A stretch of DNA of 64,000 nt, taken from assembly GCA_963841065.1 (NCBI GenBank), contig CAWJBI010000047.1:62001-126000 (forward strand). The letters are read 5' to 3'. The DNA is from M0108 sp963841065 (GTDB lineage: Bacteria; Pseudomonadota; Gammaproteobacteria; Chromatiales; Chromatiaceae). Shown one piece after another: positions 25,506 through 35,762 of this stretch. Position 1 is the stretch's first letter, and every line of letters starts with the position of its first letter. The position numbers and the translations under genes are program-made. Under the pieces are notes generated by a model. That model searched no databases, was not told the DNA's origin, and saw only the letters and a list, made by a program, of their open reading frames with translations.

Positions 25506-28005
25506 ATGGCCCTCAAAAAATCCGAACTCTATTCCTCCCTCTGGAAATCCTGCGACGAGTTGCGCGGGGGCATGGATGCCAGCCAGTACAAGGATTACGT
25601 CCTCATCCTGCTGTTCGTCAAATACGTCTCCGACAAGTACGCCGGCGCGACGAGCTGCGCGGCGGCATGGATGCCAGCCAGTACAAGGATTACGTCCTCA
25701 TCCTGCTGTTCGTCAAATACGTCTCCGACAAGTACGCCGGCGATCCCAACGCCCTGATCGACGTGCCCGCGGGCGGCGGCTTTGCCGACATGGTGGCGGC
25801 CAAGGGCGACAAGGAGATCGGCGACAGGATCAACAAGATCATCGGCAGGCTGGCCGAGGCCAACGACAGCCTCAAGGGCGCGATCAACGTCGCCGACTTC
25901 AACGACGAGGAAAAGCTCGGCAAGGGCAAGGAGATGGTGGACCGGCTGACCAAGCTGGTGGCCATCTTCGAGGGGCTGGATTTCGGCGGCAACCGCGCCG
26001 AGGGCGACGACCTGCTGGGCGACGCCTACGAATACCTGATGCGCCACTTCGCCACCGAGTCCGGCAAGAGCAAGGGCCAGTTCTACACCCCGGCGGAAGT
26101 CTCCCGCATCATGTCCATGGTCATCGATCTGGGCAAGGCCAGCCACGCCGGCGCAGAGCATCTACGACCCCACCTGCGGTTCCGGCTCGCTGCTGCTCAA
26201 GGCCCACGACGAAGCCAAGAGCCGCACCGGGCTGGACCTGGCGCTCTACGGGCAGGAGATGGACAACGCCACCTCGGCGCTGGCGCGCATGAACATGGTG
26301 CTGCACGACTGCCCGACGGCGGAAATCTGGCAGGACAACACCCTCTCGCAGCCCGCACTTCAAGAACGCCGACGGCAGCCTCAAGACCTTCGACTTCGTG
26401 GTCGCCAATTTCCCCGTTCTCCATCAAGGCCTGGACCAGCGGCCTCGACCCGGCCAACGACCTCTATGGCCGCTTCGACTACGGCATCCCCCCGGCCAAG
26501 AACGGCGACTATGCCTTCCTGCTGCACATCCTCACCTCGCTCAAGAGCACCGGCAAGGGCGCGGTGATTCTACCCGCACGGCGTGCTGTTCCGGGGCGGT
26601 GCCGAGGCGGTGATCCGCAAGAACATCGTCCGGCGCGGCTTCATCAAGGGCATCATCGGCCTGCCGGCCAACCTGTTCTACGGCACCGGCATCCCCGCCT
26701 GCATCCTGGTGCTGGACAAGGAAGGCGCGGCCGGCGCGCAAGGGCATCTTCATGGTCGATGCCAGCAAGGGCTTCATCAAGGACGGCAACAAGAACCGCC
26801 TGCGGGCGCAGGACATCCACAAGATCGTCGATACCTTCACCCGTCAGTTGGAAACGCCCAAGTATTCGCGCATGGTGCCGCTGGCCGAGATCGAGGCCAA
26901 CGACTTCAACCTCAACCTGCCGCGCTACATCGACAGCACCGAGCCGGAAGACGTGCAGGACATCGCGGCCCACCTCAAGGGCGGCATCCCCAACGCCGAC
27001 ATCGACGGCCTTGCCGCCTACTGGCAGGTCTTCCCCAGCGTGCGCCGCGAACTCTTTGCCGCTGCCGACCGCCCCGGCTACAGCCAGCCCAAGGTCGAAG
27101 CCAGCCAGATCAAGGCCGCCATCTTCGCCCACCCCGAATTCACCGCCTTCAACCAGACGGTGACGCGCGCTGTTCGCGCACATGGAAAGCCGCCAACACC
27201 CCGCTGCTCACCGGCATCCAACAGGGCGACCGCCCCAAGGCGCTGATCGAGACGCTCGCGGAAAGCCTGCTGGAAACCTTCCGCAGCGGCGAGGCCATCG
27301 CCTCGCTGATCGACCCCTACGGCGTCTATCAGCACCTGATGGACTACTGGGCCGAGACCATGCAGGACGATGCCTGGATGATCGCCAGCGACGGCTGGAA
27401 GGCCATGGTCAGACGGCAAACCCAACACCGACCTGATCCCGCCCGCGCTGATCGTCGCCCGCTATTTCGCCGCCGAGCAGGCCGCCATCGAGCAACTGGA
27501 AGCCGAGCGCGACGCCATCAGCCGCCAGATGGAGGAGATGGACGAGGAACACGGCGGCGAGGAGGGCCTGCTGGCCGAGGCCAAGAACGACAAGGGCAAG
27601 CTCACCAAGGTCAGCGTCAAGGCGCGGCTGACCGAGATCAAACACGACAAGGAGGCCGCCGACGAGCGCAAGCTGCTCAATGCCTACGCCGACCTGATCG
27701 AACAGGAAGCCGCCGCCGGCAAGGCGGTGAAGGACGCGCAGAAGGCGCTCGACGCCAAGGTCGCCGCCCAATACGCCAAGCTCACCGAGGCCGAGATCAA
27801 GACCCTGGTGGTGGACGACAAATGGCTGGCCGCGCTGGCCGCCAGCGTGCAGGGCGAACTGGATCGCGTCAGCCAGGCGCTGACCGGACGCATCCGGCAA
27901 CTGGCCGAACGCTACGCCACGCCGCTGCCCCGGCTGGCGGAAGAAGTGGAGACGCTCGCCGCCCGCGTCGATGAGCACCTGAAAAAGATGGGGTTCAGTT
28001 GGTGA
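25506..28005 (+). pseudogene. hsdM: HsdM, type I restriction-modification N6-adenine methyltransferase, many frameshifts
   Basis: Read across frames, the product is a complete ~800-residue HsdM. It opens MALKKSELYSSLWKSCDELRGGMD. The SAM motif I is DPTCGSGSLLLK near 26170, and a long C-terminal coiled coil ends KKMGFSW. The catalytic NPPF, expected near 26410, reads aatttccccgttctcc and is damaged. A 95-bp tandem duplication (25552-25741) breaks the frame early. Further single-base shifts lie near 26155, 26354, 26412, 26573, 26735, 27168, 27181 and 27411, nearly all insertions. No frame carries in-frame stops between shifts. So it is either very recent decay or poor consensus. With hsdS and hsdR it would form the methylase/restriction complex. 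Confidence 0.88.
25552..25741 (+). repeat. 95-bp tandem duplication inside hsdM
   Basis: The segment starting gcgacgag at 25552 repeats at 25647 with two mismatches. Each unit encodes DELRGGMDASQYKDYVLILL and the following residues up to KYAG. Because 95 is not a multiple of three, the second unit is in another frame. It could be a real slip or unequal-crossover duplication, or an assembly overlap artefact. Confidence 0.9.
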
Positions 28006-28095
28006 TGAGGGCCCGCGGCAACGCCTTGCATCAGTGCGATGCCTTCACCCTGATGGCCGACCAGGGGGTTGCGCATCGCCCTACGGCCCTGGACG

Positions 28096-28145
28096 CTTAT
28101 TAAAGAAATCGCCATTTGCTTTAATAACGCGAAATCTTATTAAAG
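28096..28145. promoter_or_regulatory. AT-rich palindromic operator before fic
   Basis: CTTATTAAAG occurs at 28096-28105 and again at 28136-28145, with its partial complement CTTTAATAA at 28119-28127. The cluster lies 12-60 bases before the fic ATG, in otherwise GC-rich DNA. It looks like a binding array for the C-terminal winged-helix of the Fic protein itself (autoregulation), which is inference. Confidence 0.55.
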
Positions 28146-28156
28146 GATCGATCACC

Positions 28157-29320
28157 ATGCTTCGTGACGCTACCGGTCGTTATGTCGCCAGCCTGGCCGG
28201 TGGAGAAACCGTCCGCGCCTTTGTGCCCGACCCGCTGCCGCCCGTGCCGCCGCTGGATCTGGACGGAGCGCGGCAGGCGGCGCTGGAACAGGCCACCCTG
28301 GCGCTGGGCCGGCTCGACAGCATCGCCCTGCTGCTGCCCGATCCGCAGCTGTTCCTCTATGCCTATGTGCGGCGCGAGGCCGTGCTGTCGTCGCAGATCG
28401 AGGGCACCCAGTCCTCCCTGTCCGACCTGCTGCTGTTCGAGCTGGACGAAATGCCCGGCGTGCCCTTCGACGACGTGGTGGAAGTCTCCAACTACGTCGC
28501 CGCGCTGGAACACGGCATGGCCCGCCTGCGCGAAGGGTTTCCCCTGTGCAACCGGCTGTTGCGCGAGATGCACGAGCACTTGATGGCGCGCGGGCGCGGC
28601 GCGGACCAGGCCCCCGGCGAGTTCCGCCGCAGCCAGAACTGGATCGGCGGCACCCGCCCCGGCAACGCCCGCTTCGTCCCGCCGCCACCGCAAGAGGTCG
28701 AACCCTGCATGGCGGCGCTGGAAGCCTTCATCCACAGTGAAACGGCCAAGCTGCCGGTGCTGCTGAAAGCGGCGCTGGCCCATGTCCAGTTCGAGACCAT
28801 CCACCCCTTCCTGGACGGCAATGGCCGCCTCGGGCGCCTGCTCATCGCCCTGCTGCTGCACCAGGGCGGCGCGCTGGCCCAGCCGCTGCTCTACCTCAGC
28901 CTCTACTTCAAGCAGCACCGCGCCCGCTATTACGAACTGCTGGACCGGGTGCGCACCAGCGGCGACTGGGAGGCCTGGGTCGATTTCTTTCTCGAAGGCG
29001 TCGAGCAAACCGCCACCGGCGCCGTGCAAACCGCCCGCCGTCTGGTGGATCTGTTCCAACGGGACAGCCAACGGGTCCAGGCGGGCGGACGCGGCGCGGC
29101 CACTGTCCTGCGCCTACTCGAAGCACTGCGCCAGCGCCCCCTGTCCAGCCTGCGCCAGATCGGCCAACAAGCCGGCATCAGCTTCCCCACCGCCGCCAAA
29201 GCCATGCTGACCCTGGTGGACCTGGGCATCGCCCGCGAACTCACCGGCCAGCGCCGCAACCGGGTATTCGTCTACGACGCCTACCTGAACATCCTTAACG
29301 AAGGGGGGGAGGCGTTATGA
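28157..29320 (+). CDS. Fic-family protein (putative AMPylase) with C-terminal helix-turn-helix
   Basis: This 387-residue protein has an intact Fic core, HPFLDGNGRLGRL (HPFxxGNGRxxR), near residues 218-230. SSQIEGTQSSLSDLL near residue 78 is the inhibitory-helix [S/T]xxxE[G/N]-type motif found on the N-terminal side of class II Fic proteins. The last ~70 residues (LSSLRQIGQQAGISFPTAAKAM) form a winged helix. Such proteins add AMP to target hydroxyls and may control their own promoter. It sits between hsdM and hsdS, a common place for accessory genes in type I loci, and is notably free of frameshifts while its neighbours are riddled with them. ATG at 28157 is chosen at the conserved MLRDATGRYV. 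Confidence 0.88.
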   Translation: MLRDATGRYVASLAGGETVRAFVPDPLPPVPPLDLDGARQAALEQATLALGRLDSIALLLPDPQLFLYAYVRREAVLSSQIEGTQSSLSDLLLFELDEMPGVPFDDVVEVSNYVAALEHGMARLREGFPLCNRLLREMHEHLMARGRGADQAPGEFRRSQNWIGGTRPGNARFVPPPPQEVEPCMAALEAFIHSETAKLPVLLKAALAHVQFETIHPFLDGNGRLGRLLIALLLHQGGALAQPLLYLSLYFKQHRARYYELLDRVRTSGDWEAWVDFFLEGVEQTATGAVQTARRLVDLFQRDSQRVQAGGRGAATVLRLLEALRQRPLSSLRQIGQQAGISFPTAAKAMLTLVDLGIARELTGQRRNRVFVYDAYLNILNEGGEAL

Positions 29321-29414
29321 GGCGGGAGAACACCTATGCGGGAGGGAGAAGCATGAACCGGCTGCGCCAATCGCTGTCCCGCCAGCGCCGACTTTCTGCG
29401 GGAGCGCTGCTGCG

Positions 29415-30720
29415 ATGAGCGCGATTCCGGCGGGGTACAAGCAGACCGAGGTGGGGGTGATTCCGGAGGATTGGGATGTCCAAGCATTTCGGCGATGCCT
29501 CATAGTCGGTCATCGCGATGGCATCAATGCCTCTGCCGTTCCGCTCGATGACCGTCTTCTGATCATGAGCACGTGATTCACGGACATTCACAGAAGATGA
29601 GCGGTTCTCCAGCAGAAACCAGTATCGCTGATAGTTCCGAGATCTTCTCAGGTACTACCTCGAATGATGGTGACTGATCGTCATGCACGGCGACCACGCG
29701 CAAGCGCTGGTAGATCATATCGGTTGTAATGAGCGACTGAGCCGCTTGTATCTTACCGATGCTTTCTGATTCGGTTCGGCCTGATCAGCAGAATCACTGC
29801 TGCCACGTTGCTATGCAGTGCCGCATCACTAGTTACGAGCTGGCGATTGGCTGGTGAGTGATGTCATGCGGACCAACGTCAAGCAGCATCAATGACACCG
29901 AATCTTGAGAAGCTGCCAGTACCCATCCCACCCCTCCCCGAACAACGCGCCATCGCCGCCGCGCTGTCGGATGTGGATGCCCTGCTCGCCAAGCTCGACC
30001 AGCTCATCGCCAAGAAGCGCGACCTCAAACAGGCCGCCATGCAGCAACTCCTCACCGGCCAGACCCGCCTGCCGGGGTTTAGCGGGGAGTGGGAGGTGAA
30101 ACGACTGAAGTGGAGTGTCGCTGAAATCACGTGATGCGTCGGCATGGCCTACGTACGCTCAAGATGTACAGACAAAGGTGTTCCAGGTTGCTTGATTCGG
30201 AACAATCTCTTGACATTGACCAATCGACATGCCGATCTGCGCTATCTATCGCAACAGAGATGACGTTCGAGTTTGGCAGAAATGCAAGCGCGAAAGGCGA
30301 TGTCTATTGGCAAATGCGCCTCGTTGGAGAAGGTCGCATGCATTGTGTTGACGAGACTGCACTTCGATAGCGGTGTTTCGCAATTCATGATCCGAATCGA
30401 TCACGTATCAATCTACTTTCATGTATGCTCAAGCTCCAAAGCTGCCGAGTCTATCGAAGCAGATTCACTTGTCGATAGCTCAGTCAGCTCAGGCAACACA
30501 TCGTGACCAAGCGGCGACGTTCAAAGCATTGTTCATAGCTTCCGCTTACGAAGAACAAACCGCCATCGCCACCGTCCTCTCCGACATGGACGCCGAACTC
30601 GCCGCCCTCGAAGCCCGCCGCGACAAGACCCGCGCCCTCAAGCAGGGCATGATGCAGGAACTGCTGACCGGGAGGATTCGCCTGGTCAGCCCTGATGCTT
30701 ACCATCGAACAGGACGCTGA
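29415..30720 (+). pseudogene. hsdS: HsdS specificity subunit, degraded target-recognition domains
   Basis: Three HsdS landmarks are clear. The start is SAIPAGYKQTEVGVIPEDW (29418-29475). The central conserved helix is LPVPIPPLPEQRAIAAALSD...QQLLTGQTRLPGFSGEWE (29908-30095). The C-terminal helix is EEQTAIATVLSDMDAELAALEARR...LTGRIRLV (30550-30695). Between them the two target-recognition domains (29480-29890 and 30115-30530) do not read in one frame. The first half is better coding on the opposite strand. As written, the protein stops after ~55 residues, so DNA specificity would be lost. This could be decay, domain replacement, or consensus error. Confidence 0.75.
29578..29718 (-). other. antisense reading frame inside hsdS TRD1
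   Basis: On the minus strand, 46 codons read MIYQRLRVVAVHDDQSPSFE and on to PLIFCECP, then stop. The composition is protein-like, and a continuation upstream exists in shifted frames (LVTSDAALHSNVAAVILL, near 29795-29850). It may be the tail of a small unidentified gene that replaced the first target-recognition domain, or coincidence. I recognise no family. Confidence 0.3.
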
Positions 30721-30761
30721 ACTTGGCCGCCGGTGCGGCAACCTGATCCACGGAGCTCGTT

Positions 30762-30997
30762 ATGCAAGTCCAACGGCAATTTGTTGACGTCGACCGACCG
30801 GCAAATCCTCATCGAACTGCCGGAGTCCTTCGTCAATCACCGCATCGAACTGATCGCGCTGACCCTTGATGACCAACGCACTTGCCGTGTCCGAAACACC
30901 GTCAGCCGCATCCCGACATCGCCGGGAAGGGCCGGACGCTCGGCGATCTAATTGCACCCGACGGTGGATGACGGCGGATTGGGAATGCCTCAAATGA
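30762..30997 (+). pseudogene. DUF2281-like antitoxin, frameshifted
   Basis: Pieced across frames it reads MQVQRQFVDV, DRQILIELPESFVNHRIELI, ALTLDDQ, HPDIAGKGRTLGDLI and ends ADWECLK. That is the layout of short antitoxins paired with PIN-domain toxins (an N-terminal strand, then a HP-x-I-x-GK linker and a D-W tail). At least three single-base shifts interrupt it. Its TGA overlaps the ATG of the toxin remnant by 4 bases, as in intact pairs. Confidence 0.6.
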
Positions 30998-31062
30998 TCC
31001 TGCGGATAGCCATGTCTGGTACGGGTGGGTGAACCTCGAATTCCCAACGCTGGTCACACGCC
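30994..31062 (+). pseudogene. PIN-domain (VapC-like) toxin remnant
   Basis: After ATGATCCTG, one frame reads DSHVWYGWVNLEFPTLV, matching the start of PIN ribonucleases (LLDTHVWxW), with the first catalytic Asp. It then runs directly into the dispersed repeat and ends. Only ~20 of the expected ~130 residues remain, so it cannot be active. Confidence 0.55.
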
Positions 31063-31067
31063 GGCCT

Positions 31068-31187
31068 ATCGCAGGAGGGCCGGGTGGGGGCTGGCGGGGG
31101 TGTCGACAGCAGGGATGCTGTCGCCAAGCCTACAGGGACGTATTCACGGCGTCCCCCGCCAGACACCACCCGGCCCGGGAGACCGAA
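31068..31187 (-). repeat. dispersed palindromic repeat, copy 2
   Basis: This is the reverse complement of the copy at 25141-25258. Here it cuts off a PIN toxin on its left and a helix-turn-helix fragment on its right, so it marks the join of a deletion or an insertion. Confidence 0.8.
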
Positions 31188-31352
31188 AGCTCAGATGTGT
31201 TGGGTATAAATCGGCTCATTCGCGTAACGTTGGCGGATCAAACCGTGGCATACAAAATTCCCGACAAGCCGAATAGTCGCTTGCAGCAGTACCGCATCAC
31301 CGACAAGGGCATCGCCTTGCTGGCTGCATTTAAGAAAGGGAGAGCATCGTGA
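31188..31352 (+). pseudogene. C-terminal fragment of a winged-helix protein, fused to the repeat
   Basis: The frame after the repeat reads VTLADQTVAYKIPDKPNSRLQQYRITDKG...LAAFKKG and stops in GTGA, overlapping the hsdR start. The 'pdKPnSrlQqYriTdkG' pattern is the wing of small winged-helix/ATPase-associated regulators. The N-terminal part is missing, replaced by the repeat. Regulator family not certain. Confidence 0.45.
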
Positions 31353-34300
31353 GTACCGTCGGCCAGATCGAAAAGCGAACCCAGGCCCGCGTCGTCGCGC
31401 TGTTCCGGGAACGGCTGGGCTACGACTACCTGGGCGACCGGATCGACCTCGACAACCGCAACATCGAGCGGACGCTGCTGCGCGGCTGGCTGACCAAGCA
31501 GGGCGTCAGCGACACGCTCATCAACCGGGCGCTGCATGAGCTGAACAAGGTGGCGACGGATACCAGCAAGAACCTCTACGACCGCAACAAGGAGGTCTAT
31601 GACCTGCTGCGCTATGGCGTGAAGGTGCAGCCCGGCGCGGGCGAGAACCGGGTCACGGTCTGGCTGATCGACTGGAAGCACCCGGAGAACAATCACTTCG
31701 CCATCGCCGAGGAGGTGACGGTCAAGGGGCGATCTGCGATGCGCCAAGGCCAGCACCAAGCGCCCGGACGTGGTGATCTACATCAACGGCATCGCGCTGG
31801 GCGTGCTGGAACTGAAACGCTCCACCGTGTCGGTGGCCGAGGGCATCCGCCAGAATCTGGACAACCAGAAGAAGGAATTCATCCAGCCCTTCTTCTCGAC
31901 CCTGCAGTGGGTGATGGCGGGCAACGATACCGAGGGGCTGCGCTACGCCACCATCGAGACGCCGGAGAAGTATTACCTGCGCTGGGTGGAGGACAGCGGC
32001 CCGTTCGCGCGAGAGCCGAACCTGCTGGACCGCCAGTTGTTGCAGGTGTGCGACAAGGCGCGGCTGCTGGAGCTGATCCACGACTTCGTGGTGTTCGATG
32101 CCGGCATCAAGAAGCTGTGCCGCCAGAACCAGTATTTCGGCGTGAAGGCCGCGCAGGACTTCATCCGCCGCCGCGAGGGCGGCATCATCTGGCACACCCA
32201 GGGCAGCGGCAAGTCGCTGACCATGGTCTGGCTGGCCAAGTGGATACGCGAGAACCGCGAAGGCGCGCGGGTGCTGATCATCACCGACCGCACCGAGCTG
32301 GACGAGCAGATCGAGAAGGTGTTTCATGGGCGTCAATGAGCAGATTTACCGCACCACCAGCGGCGCCGACCTGATCGAGAAGCTGAACGGCACCGAGGAG
32401 TCGCTGCTCTGTTCGCTGGTGCATAAGTTTGGCCGTCAGGGCAACGATGAGGCGGAGGGCGACGAGGGCACCAAGGCGTTCATCGCCGCCATCCAGAAGC
32501 TGCCGCCGGACTTCAAGGCCAAGGGCGACATCCATGTGTTCGTCGATGAGTGCCACCGCACCCAGACGCGGCGACCTGCACAAGGCGATGAAGGCGCTGC
32601 TGCCGAATGCGATCTTTATCGGCTTCACCGGCACGCCGCTGCTGAAGGCGGACAAGCAAAAGAGCATCGAGGTCTTTGGCCGCTACATCCACACCTACAA
32701 GTTCGACCAGGCCGTGCGCGAGGGCGTGGTGCTGGATTTGCGCTACGAGGCGCGGGACATCGACCAGAAGCTGACCAACACGGCCAAGATCGACCAGTGG
32801 TTCGAGGCCAAGACCAAGGGGCTGAACGACCTGGCCAAGGCGCAGCTCAAGCAGAAGTGGGGAACCATGCAGCGGGTGCTGTCCAGTCAGGACCGGCTGG
32901 AGAAGATCGTCGCCGACATCCTGCTCGACATGAGCACCAAGCCGCGCCTGATGGACGGCCACGGCAACGCCATGCTGGTGGCCGGCAGCATCTACGAGGC
33001 GTGCAAGTTCTATGAGTTGTTCGCCAAGACCGAACTCAAGGGCAAGTGCGCCATCGTCACCAGCTACGCGCCCAGCATGGCCGACACCAAGGGCGAGACC
33101 ACCGGCGAGGGCGAGACGGACAATCTGCTCAAGTACGGGGTCTATGCCCAGATGCTGGCCGACTGGTTCGATGAGCCGGCCGAGAAGGCCATCAGCAAGG
33201 TGGAGAAGTTCGAGCAGGAGGTGAAGAAGAAATTCATCGACGAGCCGGGCCAGATGAAGCTGCTGATCGTGGTGGACAAGCTGCTCACCGGCTTCGATGC
33301 GCCATCGGCCACCTACCTCTACATCGACAAGCAGATGCGCGACCACGGCCTGTTCCAGGCCATCTGCCGCGTCAATCGGCTGGATGGCGACGACAAGGAA
33401 TACGGCTACATCATCGACTACAAGGATTTGTTCAAGAGTCTGGAAGGCGCGGTGGAGGACTACACCAGCGGCGCGCTGGACGGCTACGACAAGGACGACG
33501 TGGCCGGGCTGCTGGAGAACCGGCTGGACAAGGCGCGGGAGGATCTGGAAGAGGCCCGCGAGGCGGTCAAGGCGCTGTGCGAGCCGGTGGCAGCGCCCCA
33601 GGGATTCGGCGGCCTACCTGCATTATTTCTGCGCCAAGGATTCGGGTAATGCCGAGCAGCTCAAGGACAACGAGCCGAAACGGCTGAAGCTGTACAAGTT
33701 CGTGGCGGCCCTGCTGCGGGCCTACGCCAGCATCGCCAGCGAACTGGCCGAGGCGGGCTACAACGCCGGATGAGATCGAGAAGATCAAGGCCGAGGTGGA
33801 TCACTACAGCAAGGTGCGCGACGAGGTGCAGCTCGCCAGCGGCGACTACATCGACCTCAAGGCGTATGAGCCGGCCATGCGCCACCTGATCGACACCTAC
33901 ATCCGCGCCGAGGAGAGCGAGAAGATTTCCGCCTTCGACGACATGAGCCTGATCCAGTTGATCGTCGAGCGCGGCCCGGATGCGGTGGACGCCAAGCTCA
34001 AGGGCATCGATGAAGACCGAGGAGGCGGTGGCCGAGACCATCGAGAACAACGTCCGCAAGCTGATCATCAACGAGTCGCCGGTCGATCCGGCCTACTACG
34101 ACAAGATGTCGCAAGCTGCTGGATGCGCTGATCGAGCAGCGGCGCAAGGGCGTGGTGAGCTACAAGGAGTATCTGGAGAAGATCGCCAAGCTGACCAAGG
34201 AGGCGACGATGCCGGGTGGCGGGCCGGGCGGCTATCCGGCGAGCGTCAAGACGGCGGCGCAGCGGGCGCTGTACAACAATCTGGGCAAGGACGAGGGGCT

Positions 34301-34532
34301 GGCGCTGGCGGTGGATGCGGCGATTCAGGGCAGCGCGCAGGATGGTTGGCGGGACCAACCCCATCAAGACCAAGAGGGTGCGGATCGCGATCAAGGGCGC
34401 CCTGGAAGCGGCCGCCCTCGCGGCGCGGCCCGGTCTGCATGGCAGCCTACCAGGACATGGCCGAGGGCGACGTATCCGGAGGCGGACACCGACCGGATTC
34501 TCGACCTGGCGAAGCACCAGAATGACTACTGA
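31349..34532 (+). pseudogene. hsdR: HsdR, type I restriction endonuclease/translocase, many frameshifts
   Basis: The joined reading is a full-length HsdR of roughly 1,050 residues. The nuclease domain has RPDVVIYINGIALGVLELKRS (PD-(D/E)xK: D...ELK) near 31775. The helicase motor has QGSGKSLTM (Walker A, ~32205), VDECHRTQ (DExH, ~32545), FTGTPLL and, at ~33355, QAICRVNRL. The C-terminal helical part ends LAKHQNDY. Shifts lie near 31725, 32329, 32568, 33597, 33769, 34009, 34111 and 34354, plus the last 100 bases. Almost all are single extra bases, often in C or G runs. The GTG start overlaps the preceding fragment by 4 bases. It would cut DNA with HsdM/HsdS if intact. Confidence 0.88.
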
Positions 34533-35256
34533 GACGCACTGACGCTGACCGTCACCGGCATCAAGGTGGAGGTGGTGCGCAAGGACATCAAGAACCTGCA
34601 TCTGGGCGTCTATCCACCCCATGGCCGGGTGCGGGTGGCGGCACCGCTGGTGGTCAGCGATGAAGCCGTGCGGCTGGCGGTGATCGACAAGCTGGGCTGG
34701 ATCAGGCGGCAGAAGGCCAAGTTCGCCGAGCAACCGCGCCAGTCACAACGCGAGATGGTGAATGGCGAGAGCCACTACTTTCTGGGTCAGCGCTACCGCC
34801 TGCGCGTGCATGAGCAGGATGCCCCGGCCCGGGTCGCCGTGCGCGGTATCGCCAGCCTCGACCTGTTCGTGCGCCCCGGCACCAGCTGCCGAGCAGCGGG
34901 AGGCCGTGCTGCTGCGCTGGCATCGCGAGCAACTCAAGGCGCTGATCCCGCCCCTGCTGGAGAAGTGGCAGCCGCTCCTCGGCGTGCAGGTCGCCGACTG
35001 GGGCATCAAGAAGATGAAGACCAAGTGGGGAAGCTGCAACCCCACCGCCCGCCGCGTCTGGTTCAATCTGGAACTGGCCAAGAAGCCGGTGCAGTGCCTG
35101 GAATACATCGTGGTGCATGAGCTGGTGCATCTGCTGGAGCGGCATCACAACGAGCGGTTCACGGCGCTGTTGGAGACGCATGTTCCGCAGTGGCGGCAGT
35201 ATCGGGAGATGTTGAGACAGGCGCCGCTGGGGCATGAGGAGGGGTGGGCTGGCTAG
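34522..35256 (+). pseudogene. YgjP-like zinc metallohydrolase, frameshifted
   Basis: The protein has the DUF45/YgjP layout. It has an N-terminal strand-rich part (IKVEVVRKDIKNLHLGVYPP), then KTKWGSCNPTARRVWFNLEL, and the zinc site VVHELVHLLERHHNERF (HExxH plus a downstream His). Such genes commonly sit after hsdR in type I loci; their role there is unproven. The ATG at 34522 overlaps the hsdR end. A 2-base shift near 34534 and an extra T near 34885 (GTS|AEQREAVLL) break the frame. If corrected, it is ~243 residues. Confidence 0.8.
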
Positions 35257-35339
35257 GGATGTTAACCCTGGACCCAAGGCAACCTCGGAGCGCTCGGAAG
35301 CTACCGTCTCCCACTCCCCCACCGAGACCAACGTGGTGC

Positions 35340-35762
35340 GGGCCAACGTCGCCAACGAGCTTACTCCGGCGCGGCGGCGACCCGATGGGCGCGGCCGGGA
35401 TCACGGGTCTACATCGATGCAGGGAGCTATCCCCAGATCACCTCGTTCCAGCTCGTGGGCTATGCCCTCGTTGCGCTTCAGGGTGCCGCCCTCTGGTTTT
35501 GGGGCATCACAAATCACCGCGTGGATCCGCGACCGGCTCCGAGACTCGTCCGTCTTTCCACCTGGGTATTTGCGATCACCCTGCTACTCGTTGGCATTGC
35601 CTTGACCCTGAAGGCGCCACCATATTTCCCTGGCCGCTGAGCGCCAACTCGTCAATGCTGTACGGCTGGATGTTTCTCGGGCTCTCACTGAATTACGGCT
35701 ATGTTGGCCTTTGCAACCGTTGGAGCGACGCCAAGGTATCCGGTGTCAACTATCTTGGCCGG
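35340..35762 (+). pseudogene. membrane-protein fragment cut by the IS21 element
   Basis: Reading through one missing base near 35630 gives RVYIDAGSYPQITSFQLVGYALVALQGAALWF..., a second helix FAITLLLVGIALTL, then SSMLYGWMFLGLSLNYGYV and SGVNYLG. The protein then ends where the insertion element begins. The N-terminus has no obvious start. Family not recognised; three hydrophobic segments suggest an inner-membrane protein. No continuation is found on the far side of the IS. Confidence 0.4.

Noticed and set aside
35257..35420. Frames with 'ASERSE'-like peptides after the ygjP-like gene
   Set aside because: They are short, frame-ambiguous and lack any domain; treated as spacer upstream of the membrane-protein fragment.
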